A stretch of DNA of 64,000 nucleotides from Hanstruepera neustonica. Lineage in GTDB: Bacteria > Bacteroidota > Bacteroidia > Flavobacteriales > Flavobacteriaceae. Each line of letters opens with the position of its first letter. Positions within the stretch are counted from its first letter, which is position 1. Under the pieces are notes generated by a model. It saw nothing but the letters and a program-made list of their open reading frames with translations, was not told the DNA's origin and searched no databases. Positions 1 to 11,200 of the stretch are shown piece after piece. The DNA is taken from positions 60,963 through 124,962 of the forward strand of contig NZ_POWF01000009.1 of the NCBI RefSeq assembly GCF_002895005.1. Reading direction: 5' to 3'. The position numbers and the translations under genes are program-made.

Positions 1-3000
1 CCAGCAGGTGTATCAATTGTTGGAGCAATGGTATCTGTTACCGTAATAGTCTGTGATACTGAAGATGTATTGTTACAATCATCTGTAAATGTCCAAGTAC
101 GTGTAATAACAACATTACAAGGATCTGTATTGTCAGTAGCATCCACAGCTGTTACTGTAATATCACCAGAACAGTTATCAGTAGCTGTTAAATCACCGGC
201 AACAGGTACATCACCAATACACTCGTAAGTGATATCGGCAGGAGCACTTGGAGCAACTGGATTTTGAGTATCTTGAATAGTAAACGTAGCTGTGCTTGAA
301 ATTTCATTGCCACAGTCATCAGTAGCTGTAAAGGTTACTGTAGCAGAACCTGTTTCACCACAGTCATCCGATAGACCTGTGAAATTGTTTGACCATGTTA
401 CATTACTACAGATATCTGTAGCTGTTGCACCACCATTACTATTTAACCAATCATTTAAGTCAGTAGTATTTCCAGAACCGTCGCACTCTACAGTTAAATC
501 AGCTGCAGGAGAATCTAGAGTTGGAGGAATTAAATCAATTATTGTAAATAATGCTGTTGTTGTATTGGCATTATCACAATCATCTGTTGCAATAAATCTA
601 ACTAGTGTTCTAGATGTTTCGCCACATTGATCAATAACATTTAATATCTCGTAGGTCCATGTTACGTTAGAACAATTGTCTGTGGCATTTGCCCCAGCAT
701 TTGTATCTAACCAAGCTTGGAATTCAGAAGTGTTTCCTGTTCCATCACACAATACTGTTTGATCTGCACCAACAGTTGTGATATTAGGAGCAATGGTATC
801 TGCTACCGTAATTGTTTGTGATACAGATGAACTGTTGTTACAAGCATCAGCAAAAGTCCAAGTACGTGTAATTATGATATTACATGGGTCAGAATTGTCA
901 GTAACGTCCACACCGGTTACAATGATATCTCCAGCACAATTATCAGTTGCTGTTAAATCACCCGGAGCAGGTACATCTGTTAAACACTGGTATGCTATAT
1001 CAGCAGGCGCACTTGGTGCTATTGGAGCTGTTGTATCTGAAACTGTAATGGTTTGCGAAATCACCGTTTCATTATTACAGCTATCAGTAAATGTCCAAGA
1101 ACGTGTAATAATCACATTACAAGGGTCTGAATTGTCTGTATTATCAATACCTGTCACGGTAATGTCACCAACACAATTATCTGTTGCTGTCAAATCACCT
1201 GGAGCAGGTACATCTGTTAAACATTGGTATGCTGCATCAACAGGTGCACTAGGTGCCACAGGAGCGATGGTATCTGAAACCGTAATGGTTTGCGAAATCA
1301 CCGTTTCATTGTTACAGCTATCCGTAAAAGTCCAAGAACGTGTAATAATCACATTACAAGGATCAGAGTTATCAGTGGAATCGACACCAGTTACGGTAAT
1401 GTCACCAACACAATTATCTGTTGCTGTCAAATCACCTGGAGCAGGTACATCTGTTAAACATTGGTATACTGCATCCGCAGGTGCACTAGGTGCCACAGGA
1501 GCGGTGGTATCTGAAACCGTAATGGTTTGCGAAATCACCGTTTCATTATTACAGCTATCTGTAAAAGTCCAAGAACGTGTAATAATCACATTACAAGGAT
1601 CGGTATTATCAGTAGAATCAACACCAGTAACAGTAATGTCACCATCGCAATTATCAGTAGCTGTTAAATCACCAGCTGCAGGTACATCCGTTAAACACTG
1701 GAATGCTGTATCAGCAGGAGCACTTGGTGCTACTGGAGCAGTGGTGTCTGAAACCGTAATGGTTTGCGAAATAACCGTTTCATTATTACAGCTATCAGTA
1801 AAAGTCCATGTACGTGTAATAATCACATTACAAGGATCGGTATTATCAGTAGAATCAACACCAGTCACAGTAATATCTCCAGCACATGCATCTGTAGCTG
1901 TTAAATCACTTGGTGCTGGCACGTCAGTTGAACACTGATATGTAATATCAGCAGGGGCACTTGGTGCCGCAGGCGCAATTGTATCGTCTATAGTAATTGT
2001 TTGAATATCTGATGCAGATTGTCCACAATCATCAGTAATTGTAAATTCTCTAATTATTGTCGTTGGACAAGTTCCTGAAGCCGTATCCTGATATGTGATT
2101 TCAGCAACATTATCTTCTGTAAATGTACCACCTTCAGCTAAAAACTGTAATTCAGTAATTACTGCAGGTGTTGTACTATATGGAAGCGATGTTAAAGCAC
2201 CGTTAGTGACATCATCAGCGTCGCAGCCTTCAACATTAATATCAGTAGGAGCTCCAATAACCGGAGCTGTGTTGTCGCTTACTACTATAGTTGCATCTTC
2301 ACTAATAGCACAGTTATTATCATCTGTTACAGTGACTGTATAGGTTCCAGCAGGAAGATTTGAAAATTCATTATTATTTTGAACATAACCTGCAGGTTCT
2401 GGGCTTATACTATAAGTATATGTTCCAAAACCACCAGAAACACCACTTGCTGTAATAGTTCCTGTTGTTCCTCCATTACATGCTACATTAGAAGCATCTA
2501 ACGTTAAACCTACTAAAGGTGCGTAAACCGTTACAAAATAGGACTGGTCATCTACAACACCATCATTGTCGGTAACGGTTAGGGTTACAGTATAGTCACC
2601 AGGCGCCGGAAACGTATGGGTTGGGTTTTGAGCATTGGAGTTAGGGCTACCATCACCAAAATTCCAAACATAATTGTAAGGATTATCTATGTCACCACCG
2701 GTAGTCCCGTCAGTAAACTGTAATGATAATGAATCACAAACTACAGCCGTGCTGAAGTTGGCAATAAGTGGTGCGTTAACTTGAAAGCCATCAGCATCAA
2801 AATAACATTTAGATGGGTTAGGCGCACAAGGTCTTCCGGCATTAGCTTGCCAAGACATGTAAAAGTTACGTAGTTGAATTTGATCACCACAATTCCAGTT
2901 GATTTGTTGGACTTGTGTATTCTGTCCTACAGGAAGAGCTTGTCCTTCAAATAAACAATCATTTACGTGATAACTGAATTCACCATTGATAAACACGTCA

Positions 3001-3332
3001 TAATCGATATATAGACTATAACGACCAGCTCCTGTATTGGCATTAAAGAATGCAAAAATATAGGCAGACTGGGGTGTACCTGGTGTACAGTTGTTGTCTA
3101 ATGGATCACCATTAATATCCGCTAAATAGAAATTACCTAGGGTAAAATCATTTGCGGAACAAGAGTCAGCATTTAATGCTGTTTCTGCTAATGAATCCGT
3201 GTTTGTAACACCCATGTCAACCACTTCTGTGGTTTCTTTACTAGGTGTTTGCCCCATTGCTAAACCATGCACGAATAATAGAATTATTATGACATAGCTA
3301 GGCAGATTAATTTTATGAGTAATTGTCTTCAT
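1..3332 (-). CDS. Giant secreted PKD / SprB-repeat / HYR-like repeat protein, N-terminal part (runs off left edge)
   Basis: The frame opens at an ATG at 3332 and stays open to base 1 (1110 residues; frame checked at several points), so the C-terminus is missing. Residues 1-28 are a signal peptide (MKTITHKI..., hydrophobic VIIILLFVHGLAMGQ). Residues about 40-185 form a cysteine-containing N-terminal region. About 188-270 is a PKD domain with the WNFGDG and HTF..PGDYTVTLTV signatures, about 273-331 resembles a SprB repeat (GTITASG, GTYTVTVTDDNNC), and the rest is a string of about 79-residue HYR-like units with TATDNC, TRTWTF and TAPVAPSAPAD signatures. Such proteins are usually exported by Sec plus T9SS and act as surface or released adhesins; the T9SS sorting domain would lie off the window. 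Function is inferred from architecture only. Confidence 0.85.
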   Translation of the reverse strand, partial: MKTITHKINLPSYVIIILLFVHGLAMGQTPSKETTEVVDMGVTNTDSLAETALNADSCSANDFTLGNFYLADINGDPLDNNCTPGTPQSAYIFAFFNANTGAGRYSLYIDYDVFINGEFSYHVNDCLFEGQALPVGQNTQVQQINWNCGDQIQLRNFYMSWQANAGRPCAPNPSKCYFDADGFQVNAPLIANFSTAVVCDSLSLQFTDGTTGGDIDNPYNYVWNFGDGSPNSNAQNPTHTFPAPGDYTVTLTVTDNDGVVDDQSYFVTVYAPLVGLTLDASNVACNGGTTGTITASGVSGGFGTYTYSISPEPAGYVQNNNEFSNLPAGTYTVTVTDDNNCAISEDATIVVSDNTAPVIGAPTDINVEGCDADDVTNGALTSLPYSTTPAVITELQFLAEGGTFTEDNVAEITYQDTASGTCPTTIIREFTITDDCGQSASDIQTITIDDTIAPAAPSAPADITYQCSTDVPAPSDLTATDACAGDITVTGVDSTDNTDPCNVIITRTWTFTDSCNNETVISQTITVSDTTAPVAPSAPADTAFQCLTDVPAAGDLTATDNCDGDITVTGVDSTDNTDPCNVIITRSWTFTDSCNNETVISQTITVSDTTAPVAPSAPADAVYQCLTDVPAPGDLTATDNCVGDITVTGVDSTDNSDPCNVIITRSWTFTDSCNNETVISQTITVSDTIAPVAPSAPVDAAYQCLTDVPAPGDLTATDNCVGDITVTGIDNTDNSDPCNVIITRSWTFTDSCNNETVISQTITVSDTTAPIAPSAPADIAYQCLTDVPAPGDLTATDNCAGDIIVTGVDVTDNSDPCNIIITRTWTFADACNNSSSVSQTITVADTIAPNITTVGADQTVLCDGTGNTSEFQAWLDTNAGANATDNCSNVTWTYEILNVIDQCGETSRTLVRFIATDDCDNANTTTALFTIIDLIPPTLDSPAADLTVECDGSGNTTDLNDWLNSNGGATATDICSNVTWSNNFTGLSDDCGETGSATVTFTATDDCGNEISSTATFTIQDTQNPVAPSAPADITYECIGDVPVAGDLTATDNCSGDITVTAVDATDNTDPCNVVITRTWTFTDDCNNTSSVSQTITVTDTIAPTIDTPA
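780..1980 (-). repeat. 237-bp tandem coding repeats (79-residue HYR-like units)
   Basis: The segment gtatctgaaa (plus strand) recurs at 1033, 1270 and 1507, with its variant gtgtctgaaa at 1744; spacing is exactly 237 bp. Long stretches around each copy are nearly identical at DNA level. The units encode one HYR-like domain each and lie wholly inside the left-edge adhesin. Such close DNA identity points to recent duplication or gene conversion and makes the copy number likely to vary between strains. Confidence 0.85.
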
Positions 3333-3789
3333 AAGATTGTAGATTTGTATTTACTGCAAAAACTGTTTTTACCTAATGTTTAAACAATATTAATTGTTCA
3401 ACAAATAGATGATATTATAAAATGTTATTGAGGGAAGTGCACTATATAATAGCGCGAATGGATTAAGATATTTCATTTGATTTGGGGTCATAAATTAATT
3501 AATAGCTTACGACACAAATAAATAGCGATATTGCTATCTAATCAAATAAAAATGTCAAATAACTCATAAATTCGATAAAAAGTATGAGAAAAACCTTTCA
3601 TCGGATTATTGGGATAATTTAACGGGTGACTTTTTTGCAGTCTATAATACAGGATGTTACCATAGGTTAATTTTTAATTGTTAGATTTGGTTAATATTAA
3701 TGATACATTAAATTATTGGGTGCAATATATGTCATTTGTCTGAATAATCAAACACTTTATCGATATTTTTTGACTTTAATCGAATCAAT
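3333..3789. other. Intergenic region between divergent genes (457 bp)
   Basis: This AT-rich stretch separates the left-edge adhesin (minus) from the SixA-like gene (plus). It must hold both promoters. A TAGATTTG that fits the flavobacterial -7 consensus TAnnTTTG lies at 3682-3689 on the plus strand, but I see no TTTG at the expected distance. A small inverted repeat (ATAGC-GATATT-GCTAT) is near 3521-3537. I see no small ORF, RNA gene or mobile-element remnant. Confidence 0.4.
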
Positions 3790-4275
3790 ATGAGAAAACT
3801 AATACTAGTAAGGCATGCAAAATCCTCGTGGGATCACGGTTTAAGTGATATTAATAGGCCATTAAAGGAAAGAGGTTTCAAGGATGCAAAAGTTGTTGCT
3901 AATAAATTATTGGAATCTAATTATCAGATTGATAGAGTCCTTACAAGTAATGCGGTTAGGGCGATGACGACAGCTGAAATATTTGTAAATACTCTAAAAT
4001 TTGTAGAAAACATAGTCATTTTAAACAATAGGCTCTATGACTTTTCAGGGGAAAATCTAGTTGAGGTCATAAAAAAATGTCCTATAAATATCAATACACT
4101 CATGATATTTGGGCATAACCATGCTATAACCAATTTTGTAAATAGGTTTGGAAGTCAATACATTAATAATGTACCTACTTGCGGAGTCGTGGTCATAGAT
4201 TTTGACATCCCAAATTGGCAAAAATTAGATAAAGGCGAAACCGTTTTGACCTTGTTTCCTAAAGATTTAAGATAA
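3790..4275 (+). CDS. SixA-like histidine phosphatase family protein
   Basis: This 161-residue protein belongs to the histidine phosphatase (phosphoglycerate mutase-like) superfamily. The N-terminal LVRHAKSSW motif holds the Arg8-His9 pair; the histidine is phosphorylated during catalysis. LTSNAVRAMTTAEIF and the later IFGHNHAITNF (second catalytic His) follow at the usual places. SixA removes phosphate from phosphohistidine of histidine-containing phosphotransfer domains in E. coli; for flavobacterial homologues the substrate is not established. It is probably cytoplasmic, as no signal peptide is seen. It stands alone on the plus strand and converges with the SprF-like gene, only 19 bp away. 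Confidence 0.85.
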   Translation: MRKLILVRHAKSSWDHGLSDINRPLKERGFKDAKVVANKLLESNYQIDRVLTSNAVRAMTTAEIFVNTLKFVENIVILNNRLYDFSGENLVEVIKKCPININTLMIFGHNHAITNFVNRFGSQYINNVPTCGVVVIDFDIPNWQKLDKGETVLTLFPKDLR

Positions 4276-4294
4276 AAATGCTAGAATTCCGAAT

Positions 4295-5260
4295 TTAGTT
4301 AGTATCTGTACAAATACAGTCACTCAACCCTTGAAGGAAATCCACACCAATGGTAATCATGTGGGTACCAGAATTATAACCAGCAAGGTCATTCATCGTA
4401 ATTTGATATGAATAAGCAAAATAGAACTTGGATTTCATAATACCGGCCATTGGTCCAACGTTAAGTGGTTTAAACGGCTGATCATTGAGAAATCGGTAAG
4501 ACAAGCCTATCCAATAATAATCTTCCTTTCTATTATATTTTCGGTATTTGAAATTAATATCGGTACTGGAACGGTTATCACTTTCAAACATTTGGTAAAA
4601 TATTGAAGGTTCAAATTCTACACGCTTGTTTGATTTACTTTGGATGACATATCCTGTATAAATTTGATAGTTACGCAACAGTTCAGGTTCAATTCCCCTG
4701 AAATCTTCAATATCCTTACTTAAAAGATTATTGACATTTAGACTAAAATAAAATCCACCATAGCGATAAAGCGCTCCGACGTCAAAGTTATTATTTGAGT
4801 TTGAACGGTCACCATTAATATTTGGATCAACAATAGGAATATCATATGTTGGTTGAAAGTTATTAACGTCCACCCTAAAACTGTTTAAGTTATAGGATAT
4901 ACCTAGTGAGAGAAATTGTCTACTGGTATAATCCAAGGTTAAGTGGTGTGAAAAAGACACTTTTAGTCCCTTTTGGTGCGTATTACCATTTTTGTCATTA
5001 TATAATGATATACCAGCACCAGATCTATTGGCAACTCGAATATCGGCATATAATGATTGATTGTCGGGAGCATCTTTTATACCTACCCATTGTGTTAGGC
5101 CATTCAATCGAATTCTCATGTTATCACCAATACCTGCATAGGTTGGAGAAATCACAAAGTCATTGTCAGCTAAATATTGTGTCCAAACGGGAAGGTTTAA
5201 CTCTTGGGCAAAGCCATACCCAGTGGTTAAAAGCAGTATATATGTTAATATTTTTTTCAT
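4295..5260 (-). CDS. sprF: SprF-like outer-membrane protein (PorP/SprF family)
   Basis: The 321-residue product has a signal peptide (MKKILTYILLLTTGYGFAQ) followed by a PorP/SprF beta-barrel: the early LPVWTQYLADNDFVISPTYAG segment and NGLTQWVGIKDAPDNQSLYAD are family hallmarks. In F. johnsoniae SprF is needed to bring SprB to the cell surface through the T9SS; PorP/SprF proteins pair with cargo bearing type B sorting domains. Here it lies 38 bp downstream of the SprB-like gene on the same strand, as in F. johnsoniae, so its likely client is that adhesin. The symbol rests on family plus gene order; several paralogues usually exist per genome. Confidence 0.85.
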   Translation of the reverse strand: MKKILTYILLLTTGYGFAQELNLPVWTQYLADNDFVISPTYAGIGDNMRIRLNGLTQWVGIKDAPDNQSLYADIRVANRSGAGISLYNDKNGNTHQKGLKVSFSHHLTLDYTSRQFLSLGISYNLNSFRVDVNNFQPTYDIPIVDPNINGDRSNSNNNFDVGALYRYGGFYFSLNVNNLLSKDIEDFRGIEPELLRNYQIYTGYVIQSKSNKRVEFEPSIFYQMFESDNRSSTDINFKYRKYNRKEDYYWIGLSYRFLNDQPFKPLNVGPMAGIMKSKFYFAYSYQITMNDLAGYNSGTHMITIGVDFLQGLSDCICTDTN

Positions 5261-5298
5261 AAGGTTAAGTTTAGTTCTTGGGTTTTGCTCAAAAGTTA

Positions 5299-8200
5299 TT
5301 ATCTATATAAAGTGAAATTGCCTACAAAATCACGATCTGAATTTGAGCTATTTAAATTAACTACATACCAATAATCACCCGTTGGTAGTTCTTTATCGTT
5401 ATATCGACCATCCCATTTCTCACCAACATTTAATGTGGCTATCTTACGACCATAGCGGTCGAAGATTGAAAAAGTTAGGTTCGGATAATTGGTTGTACAT
5501 CCAGGAGCCCATTCATCAGTAACACCATCACCATTTGGGGTAAAGTAATTGGGGATACAGATATCAATGAATTCCATAAAAATGGTTGCCATGGCACTAC
5601 AGCCACTACTATCAGTAACCACCACAACATATTCTCCAGATTCCGTAATAACAAAGGTATTGGTAGAACCGTAATCTTCTCCGTTCAATGTAAACTGATA
5701 ATCACCAGTTCCGCCACTGGCGTTTGCAGTGAAGGTGTTAAGCTCTGTTTCAGTGAGCACCAATGTTAGAGGGTCAAATGCATCAATATCAAAGAATTCC
5801 GTAGTCTGAACACAACCATTGGTATGTCTCACATCAATGAAATGATTTGTTCCGGCTGGTACATCAATGAACACATTGCTAGCTTGATAAGGTCCACCAT
5901 TAAGGGAGTAGTCTAAATCATCTAGATTAGTTATACTTTCATCAACTAAAACCGTTACCGTGTTGCTTTGGGCATTGTTCACACAATTGTACTCGATAAC
6001 AACCGTTGGGTTTATGGCAACAGCTTCTGGGAATGTAATGTTCCATTCCGATTCACAGCCTTGACTATCTCTAACAAACACAGTATGGTCACCACCACCA
6101 AGATTGGTGAAATCAAACTGTGTTTGAGTCACAGGACCTGTTGTATAAGGGCCATCGTAACTGTCCAAACTCACACTATAAGGAGCCGTTCCACCAGAGA
6201 TTTCAATACTGAATTCACCATCCATATCGCCTTCACAAACTTCAGGGAACATAGAATCGGCAACAATACTGATAATTACAGGAACAGGTTCAGAAATGGT
6301 GAAATCAAAAGTTACATAACAACCCAATTCATCTTGAACAATGACATTATAGTCTCCTGGAGCTAAATTTTCAAAAATATTAGTTTCAAAAAATTGATTG
6401 AGTTGCGGAGATATAGCATACATAATAGTTCCAGTACCACCTGAAGCCGAAATTTCTAAAATACCGTCTTCAGAGCCTGTACAGGTTACGTCACTAACCG
6501 TAAAGGTTGCTTCTAGAGTTTCAGTTGGTTCCGTAATAGTAATTGGAGCAGTGGCCGTAATACAGTCACCGCTTTCAACAGATACCACATAGGTACCTGC
6601 CACTAGTTCGGTAAATACACCAGGTGAATTTTGAGTAGCAGGAATCGTATTGCCGGCTGTATCCTGTAGGGTGTAAATATAGTTACCCAATCCTCCTTGT
6701 GCCGTGGCTAGAATACTCCCCGTATTATCACCAGCACAGTTAATGGTAGGATTTGTTGAATCTAAATTGATGACCAATGATGGTAAAACATCAATGGTAA
6801 TTTCATTGGACACATAAGCAATACAGCCATTGGCGTCCATAACATAGTATGCGTAGGTTCCTGGACTTACAGGGAATGTTGTTGAAGTCGCAAATGAACC
6901 TAAAACAGTTGTAAAATTACTGTTGTTACTGTAAGTGTAAGGTCCTGTTCCACCAGTGGCACTTAATGTCAACGTTGCTTCATTCAAACAGGTTTGGGTT
7001 GTTGCCGTAACCAAGTCAGCTTCTACGGGAGTTGGTTGGTCAATAACAATATCCAATGATGTGGTTTCACAATTATAGCCGTCCGTAATAATAACATTAT
7101 ATGTACCCGCTCCTAAATTGGTAAACACGTTGGATGTTTGAGGTCCCGATGTACTTGGAGTTGGTAAAATAGTGTTCAAGGTATATGAATAATTACTTCC
7201 CTGACCACCCGTTACATTAGTGATAGTTATTGAGGCATTTTGGTCACCAAAACAAGATAACATCGTTGTGCTTGGTGTAAATGTCGCACTGATAGGTGTT
7301 GGCTCTACAAGCACAATAGATGTCGATGCTACACAGCCAGAGATATCTCTTACATTAATCGTATAGGTTCCAGCCGAAAGACCAGTAAAGGTGTTATTTG
7401 GTGAATAGGCTACTGTTGCAGCACCAGTGAGTTCATACTCATAATTTCCCCAACCACCAGTAGCAATGGCTGTAATGGTACCATTGATATTATCACAGGT
7501 TACATTGGAAGTTTCCGTAGCGCTTACCATTAGGGCTTCAGTAGGTGAACTGATAATCACATTCGCCGTTGTTGAACAGAAAGGAATTTGGGTTTCTGTC
7601 AATTCAACAGTATAGCTTCCAGCCGACATACCAGAAACGGTAATCGGGTTTGTTGACGTATTGCCATTGACAATACCAGTTACTGATGTTCCCAAGCTAT
7701 CAAAAACCTCATAGTTGTAAGTTCCCGAATAGCCATTCACCAGCAATTCAAAAGAACCATCATTACCTCCAAAACAGGTTATAGCTGTCGGTGTTAATGA
7801 CATTGTTGGCGGCACAGCTGCCGTTAATGAAACCTGTACCTCTTCGGTACAAGATGTTACGGTATCTGTAACTGTAATAGTATAAAGACCAGAAGGTACA
7901 CCTGTAAATACATTGCCTGCTAATGTTATAGAAGCTGGATTCGGACTGATACTGTAAGTAAAAGCACCAGATCCACCAGTAGCAGTTACCGTTATCTCAC
8001 CATCATCATCGTTACAGGTTGGTTGCGCTGTTACCGAAGGCGATAAGTTTAATGGCGCTTCAATAGTTACAGATACTAAATTACCACATCCGTTGGCATC
8101 ATTAACTTCAATGGTATGAGTACCTGAATATAAGTTTGAAATGGTAAATGGTGCCGTTTGTGTCTGGAAAGCACCACCATTAATACTAAAGCTATAAGGT

Positions 8201-11200
8201 GGAATTCCAGCGGTAGTCAACGCAACATCAATCTCAAAGTTGCCTTCGGTTGTGGTACATTGATCATTTAACGAAGCTGCAATAACCGGAGCAGGATCCA
8301 TTGGCAATACAATAACAGGACTTGTTTCAACACAACCATAAGCATCCAATACATGCACGTAATAATTTCCAGCATCCATATTGAAGGTACTAGCCGATGC
8401 CCAAGAAGCATCATTGGCAGCAGGAGCTGTTGCGGTTGTTGTGATTTGGTATTGATAAGGAGCTGTTCCATCATGGCCAACAGCACTGATGATACCAGAA
8501 TTGGCATTACAATTTGCATTTTGGTCTACAGAAACAGTCAAGCTTAATGGAATAGCTGATTCTGTGATATTAAAAGGGGCGGTTACAACCCCACATCCAG
8601 CATTAGGTCCTGATGTTTCAGTTATTAATACGTAATAATTTCCAAAAGGCAATGGTCCTAAATCTGTAACAGTATAGGAGCCACCTGCAGGAACTGTATT
8701 CGATCCTGTTATTCCTGTAGTTCCTAAAGTGGAAGAATCAAAAATTTCATAACTGATGTTTGTTGCAACGCCATATGAACTATTCACAGTAAATGATACA
8801 TTACCGTCTGCACTTCCAGTACAGGTAATATTATTAGAACTAATAGCACTTAAAGTTAGTGTGGAATCACTAGGAATAGGTGTTGTAGCAGGTTCATAAT
8901 AGCTACAGTTAGTTGAGGCATCATAAACGATGAAGGTATAGGTTACACCAGGTGTTAAACCAGTAAACGTAGCCGATTCACTCCCAGGAGCATCTTCTGG
9001 AATCCATGACCCAGGTGGGTTAGGATAGACTGAAATGGCACCTTGGTAGATACTGAAAAAGAATGGTCCAGAACTGCTCAATGTGCTACCGATACTCACA
9101 ACAGCAGTTCCGCCAGTAGCGCAATCAACAGTTGATGATACATTGATTTCTAAATCTGAAGGCGGTGAAGCCACTAAAACATCTTGATTTAAAACAGAAC
9201 AGCCATTGGCATCTACCACATTGATTTGGTACAGACCAAAATCAACCACATCAAAACTGACAGAAGTTGTTCCAGTCGAATTCAATTCAGAGTTGGAATA
9301 CCCGTTAGTTCCCGTCACAAAGTAATTGTAAGGAGCTGTTCCACCAGTTACGCCATCAATAATAATGGAGCCTTGTGATAGACCACCACCTGTACAAGTA
9401 ATATCAACTGTATGGTAATTAACCACAATAGGATCTGGTTCAGTAATGTTAATAGTATCGGTTCCAGTACACGATTTGGCATCAGTTACTGTAATAGTAT
9501 ACGTGCCTGCTGGTAATCCGGAAGTTTGTGTTCCGTAATCGGTGCCCGTAGTGTCATTATATACGTTAATGGTAAAAGGCGGTGTGCCAACTGTCGTGTC
9601 AATGGTAATATCAATGGTGCCATTAGTGTCACCATTACATAATACGGGTTGTGTTTGTGTAATCAAACTGATAGCTGGAGGTACAATAGGATTAATAGTG
9701 TGAACCATAGACTCTGCTGTACAGCCATTAGCATCAGTTACTTCAAATTGATAGGTACCTGGAGTTGTGGTACTGTAAGTGAAAGTAGCACCAGTTGCAC
9801 CAAGATTTGTATAGGCGCCACCATTGATGGATACAGCATAGCTATATGGAGCAGGTCCTGTGATTGTTCCCGTAATCATAGCATCAGGATCAGCCGTACA
9901 ATCCAAATCTTCAGTTAGAACCGTAGCAACTGTAGGTACTGGTAATGGGTCAATAGTATAAGTCTCACTATAAGTACAATCGTTTTCATCAATCACTTGA
10001 AACGTATAGGTTCCTGGAGCTAAACCAGTGAATGAGTTGGATACTTGATATGGTGTCGCAGCTGAAGCTGGCGCGATTATTTGGTATTGTAACACACCCA
10101 CACCACCTGTTGTACTCGTTATAGTAACTGTTGTGGTGTTTGCAGGGCAGGTAAGAGGCGTATGCTCAAAAGTTAAATCAGTTGGAGGATTTAACGGATC
10201 AATGGTAATATCATTGGTAATAAAAGTACAGTCGCTTGCGTCCTGAACCGTAATGGTATAGGTACCATTGGTTAAGCCTGTAAATGTATCACTAACTTGA
10301 AAGTTAACACCATCGATACTATAGGTATATGGAGGTGTTCCACCAGTTATACCTGTTACAGTTATGGTGCCGTTTGATGTACATGTATAAGCGGCTGTCA
10401 GGATAGCAGTACCATCAATTGGTTCTGGTGATGAAATAACAACTGTCTGCGGATCGGAATTACAGATGGAACCACCAAAGGAATATTGAACGACCAGATC
10501 ATAACTGCCTTCTGGTAGGTTAGTAAAAGAAGATGAATTTGTGAAAGTTGCTCCACCATCAATACTAAATTCCAAACTGTTTCCGTTGGCATTGGTCACA
10601 TTGAAGTTAATGGAACCATTGGAATCACCGGAACAATCCAAATCATTAACTGATACGGTATATTCTGGAGCTAAGATATCCTCGACTTCAATTGTTGTGC
10701 TGGCACTACAGTTATTGGAATCCACAACTGTAATGTCAAAAGTTCCTGGAGCAGTAACGACTATTTCAGGTACTGTTTGAAAATCTGAAGAACCATTTAT
10801 AAAGTAAAAGTAAGGAGGCGTACCGCCTTCGGGATATACTGTAATTTCACCATCGGTACAAGTAAGCGGAATTGTAATCGCAGCTGTAACCGTTAATAAA
10901 GGTGGTTCAATAATTTCTATGTCTTCGGTATGAGTACAACCATCTTCAGTTTCTACAACTGCCGTGTAAACTCCTGGGTTCAGATTGGCAAACGTATAGC
11001 TGTTTTCAGTTATGGGACCCACACTGTTTACCAATGTTCCACCGTCATAAATGGCAAAGAAGTATTGTGGGTCTACATCGTTAGCTGCTAAATGAATGCT
11101 TCCTAAATCACCATGGCATAACGGTTGTGTTACAATATTAGAAACTGTAAAATCTCGGGCCCTGATTTGCACATCAGGAACCGTAAAAATACAAGGGTTG

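Noticed and set aside
28..1938. Plus-strand open frames up to 386 codons at the left edge
   Set aside because: They are antisense to the HYR-like coding repeats. The minus frame has the signal peptide, PKD domain and repeat signatures; the plus readings have none.
4906..5262. 118-codon plus-strand frame opposite the SprF-like gene
   Set aside because: Antisense to a clear PorP/SprF gene with signal peptide; no motif of its own.
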